A DNA stretch of 64,000 nucleotides from Chryseobacterium sp. G0201 (GTDB lineage: Bacteria > Bacteroidota > Bacteroidia > Flavobacteriales > Weeksellaceae). The notes beneath the pieces are model-generated. The model was not told where the DNA came from. It saw only the letters and a list, made by a program, of their open reading frames with translations, and did not search any database. The stretch spans positions 3,472,001 through 3,536,000 of the forward strand of contig NZ_CP033917.1 of NCBI RefSeq assembly GCF_003815655.1, read 5' to 3'. The position numbers were made by a program, and so were the translations under genes. Below are positions 63,414 to 64,000 of this stretch, in pieces. Each line of letters opens with the position of its first letter. The first letter of the stretch is position 1.

Positions 63414-63793
63414 ATGAAAGTAACAATTAAGTATTTCATGATCCTATTTTCTTTATTATCAGTTTTTTAATGTCACAACATGTTCTTGATGAAATTGAAC
63501 GAGATAAAAATGAAGAAAACTACACCTCTCCTTATATGGGGAAATGGAGTGGAAGTTACTCGGGAGATCTAAGCGGTACGTTAGTTTTAAATGTTACTAA
63601 AAGTGGATCAATAGAAGGAACAAAAGTTTCCCAAGGTCACCAAGAGACTTTTTATTCAGGACTTATAGGTTCATCTCTCAACAGTACACCAACATCCTCC
63701 TCAGGATTTACTTTATATGGAAATTTAGAAAGTAAATCGGGAACATGGAAAATGGGTAATTTAAGCGGAACTTGGTCTGTTTCAAAAAATTAA
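63414..63793 (+). pseudogene. Small secreted protein gene, signal peptide out of frame at a T6 tract
   Basis: From the ATG at 63414 an ideal signal peptide is read (MKVTIKYFMILFSLLSVF), then a TAA at 63468-63470. The rest of the gene lies in the next frame, from an ATG at 63470 (MSQHVLDEIERDKNEE). The two frames join at T6 (63463-63468): seven T would read SLLSVFLMSQHVLDE without a break, giving a 126-residue secreted protein. The mature domain has Gly/Ser-rich beta strands (MGKWSGSYSGDLSGTLVLNV, GTWKMGNLSGTWSVSKN). Either a slip-strand switch or a damaged gene; without the shift the protein would stay in the cytosol. Confidence 0.55.
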
Positions 63794-64000
63794 TTCTCTA
63801 TAACTTCCTTCTTTTTAGATCCTAAATTTAAAATTACATACCCTAAAACGGCAGCCAGAAAAGAAGCAATCAAAATAGCAAATTTAGCTTCATCCTGAAT
63901 TTTAATTTCTTCTTTGAAGGAAAGAAGTGCAATGAAAATTGACATCGTAAAACCAATTCCTGCTAAGAAGCCGACGCCTATCATTTGCGTCCATGAGCTG
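63790..64000 (-). CDS. nhaA: Na+/H+ antiporter NhaA, C-terminal part
   Basis: The minus-strand frame is open to the window edge; at least 69 residues are visible, starting SSWTQMIGVG. GFLAGIGFTMSIFIALLSF is the conserved helix of NhaA, followed by a last helix (FAILIASFLAAVLGYVILNL) and a charged tail. NhaA exports sodium in exchange for protons. The N-terminal part with the ion-binding aspartates is outside the window. Confidence 0.93.
   Translation of the reverse strand, partial: SSWTQMIGVGFLAGIGFTMSIFIALLSFKEEIKIQDEAKFAILIASFLAAVLGYVILNLGSKKKEVIEN

Overview
The window is a chromosomal segment of a low-GC member of Bacteroidota, most likely Flavobacteriia/Weeksellaceae and close to Chryseobacterium. 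The evidence is: three large exported proteins with type IX secretion (T9SS) type A tails, many SPII lipoproteins, a fused SecDF, a Bacteroidota-type PEP carboxylase, RHS proteins of the DUF6443 type, no Shine-Dalgarno-like leaders, and promoter boxes of the Bacteroidota form TAnnTTTG. No tRNA, rRNA or CRISPR array was seen.

Region 1 (1-8262) starts inside guaA, then has a 0.5 kb gap with dispersed extragenic repeats, a GNAT-nitrilase fusion gene, and a 1535-residue T9SS adhesin-like protein. That protein is built from four copies of a 272-residue module with an exact 816-bp period.

Region 2 (8448-20427, all minus strand) is an accessory island of RHS/polymorphic-toxin type. In transcription order it holds a lipoprotein with a JAMM-like motif, three tandem DUF6705-like lipoproteins, a 5'-truncated RHS partner, an RHS gene whose toxin tip (M91-like HExxH zincin) is cut off by one in-frame TGA, a four-base-overlapping lipoprotein that looks like its immunity protein, an orphan tip fragment, a lipoprotein broken at an (AT)6 tract, a small exported protein flanked by 19-bp repeats resembling IS1-type ends, and a broken IS1-family transposase. 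It reads as a toxin-immunity cassette array in decay or in turnover.

Region 3 (20428-22303) is non-coding apart from one helical protein of unknown function and a decayed reading frame. It holds a strongly structured, probably pseudoknotted element at 20801-20937 that I could not assign to a known RNA or mobile element.

Region 4 (22304-36560) has an AarF-type kinase-like protein, a DEAD-box helicase (motif II DEFD), several small lipoproteins and exported proteins, a TPR protein with a frameshifted tail, an SGNH hydrolase, an iron alcohol dehydrogenase, a DUF4062 protein that may be a defence gene, PEP carboxylase and a T9SS subtilase.

Region 5 (36647-45991) has a sugar-nucleotide cluster (DegT-type aminotransferase, AT-rich membrane protein, galE, cytidylyltransferase), a TonB-type outer-membrane receptor, mltG-dapF, and a pnuC/lipoprotein pair.

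Region 6 (46157-64000) is mostly housekeeping and transport: an amino-acid permease, a BNR-repeat protein, a SASA esterase, hemN with a short overlapping leader ORF, a membrane protein, a PQQ-type sugar dehydrogenase with a T9SS tail, secDF, a Tet-type MFS exporter, a tatA-PAP2-TPR-trmL run, and rlmH facing a YihY-type membrane protein across a palindromic promoter region. It ends inside nhaA. Three genes in the window appear broken by one- or two-base changes in short simple-sequence tracts, and several start codons sit four bases after a promoter box, suggesting leaderless transcripts.
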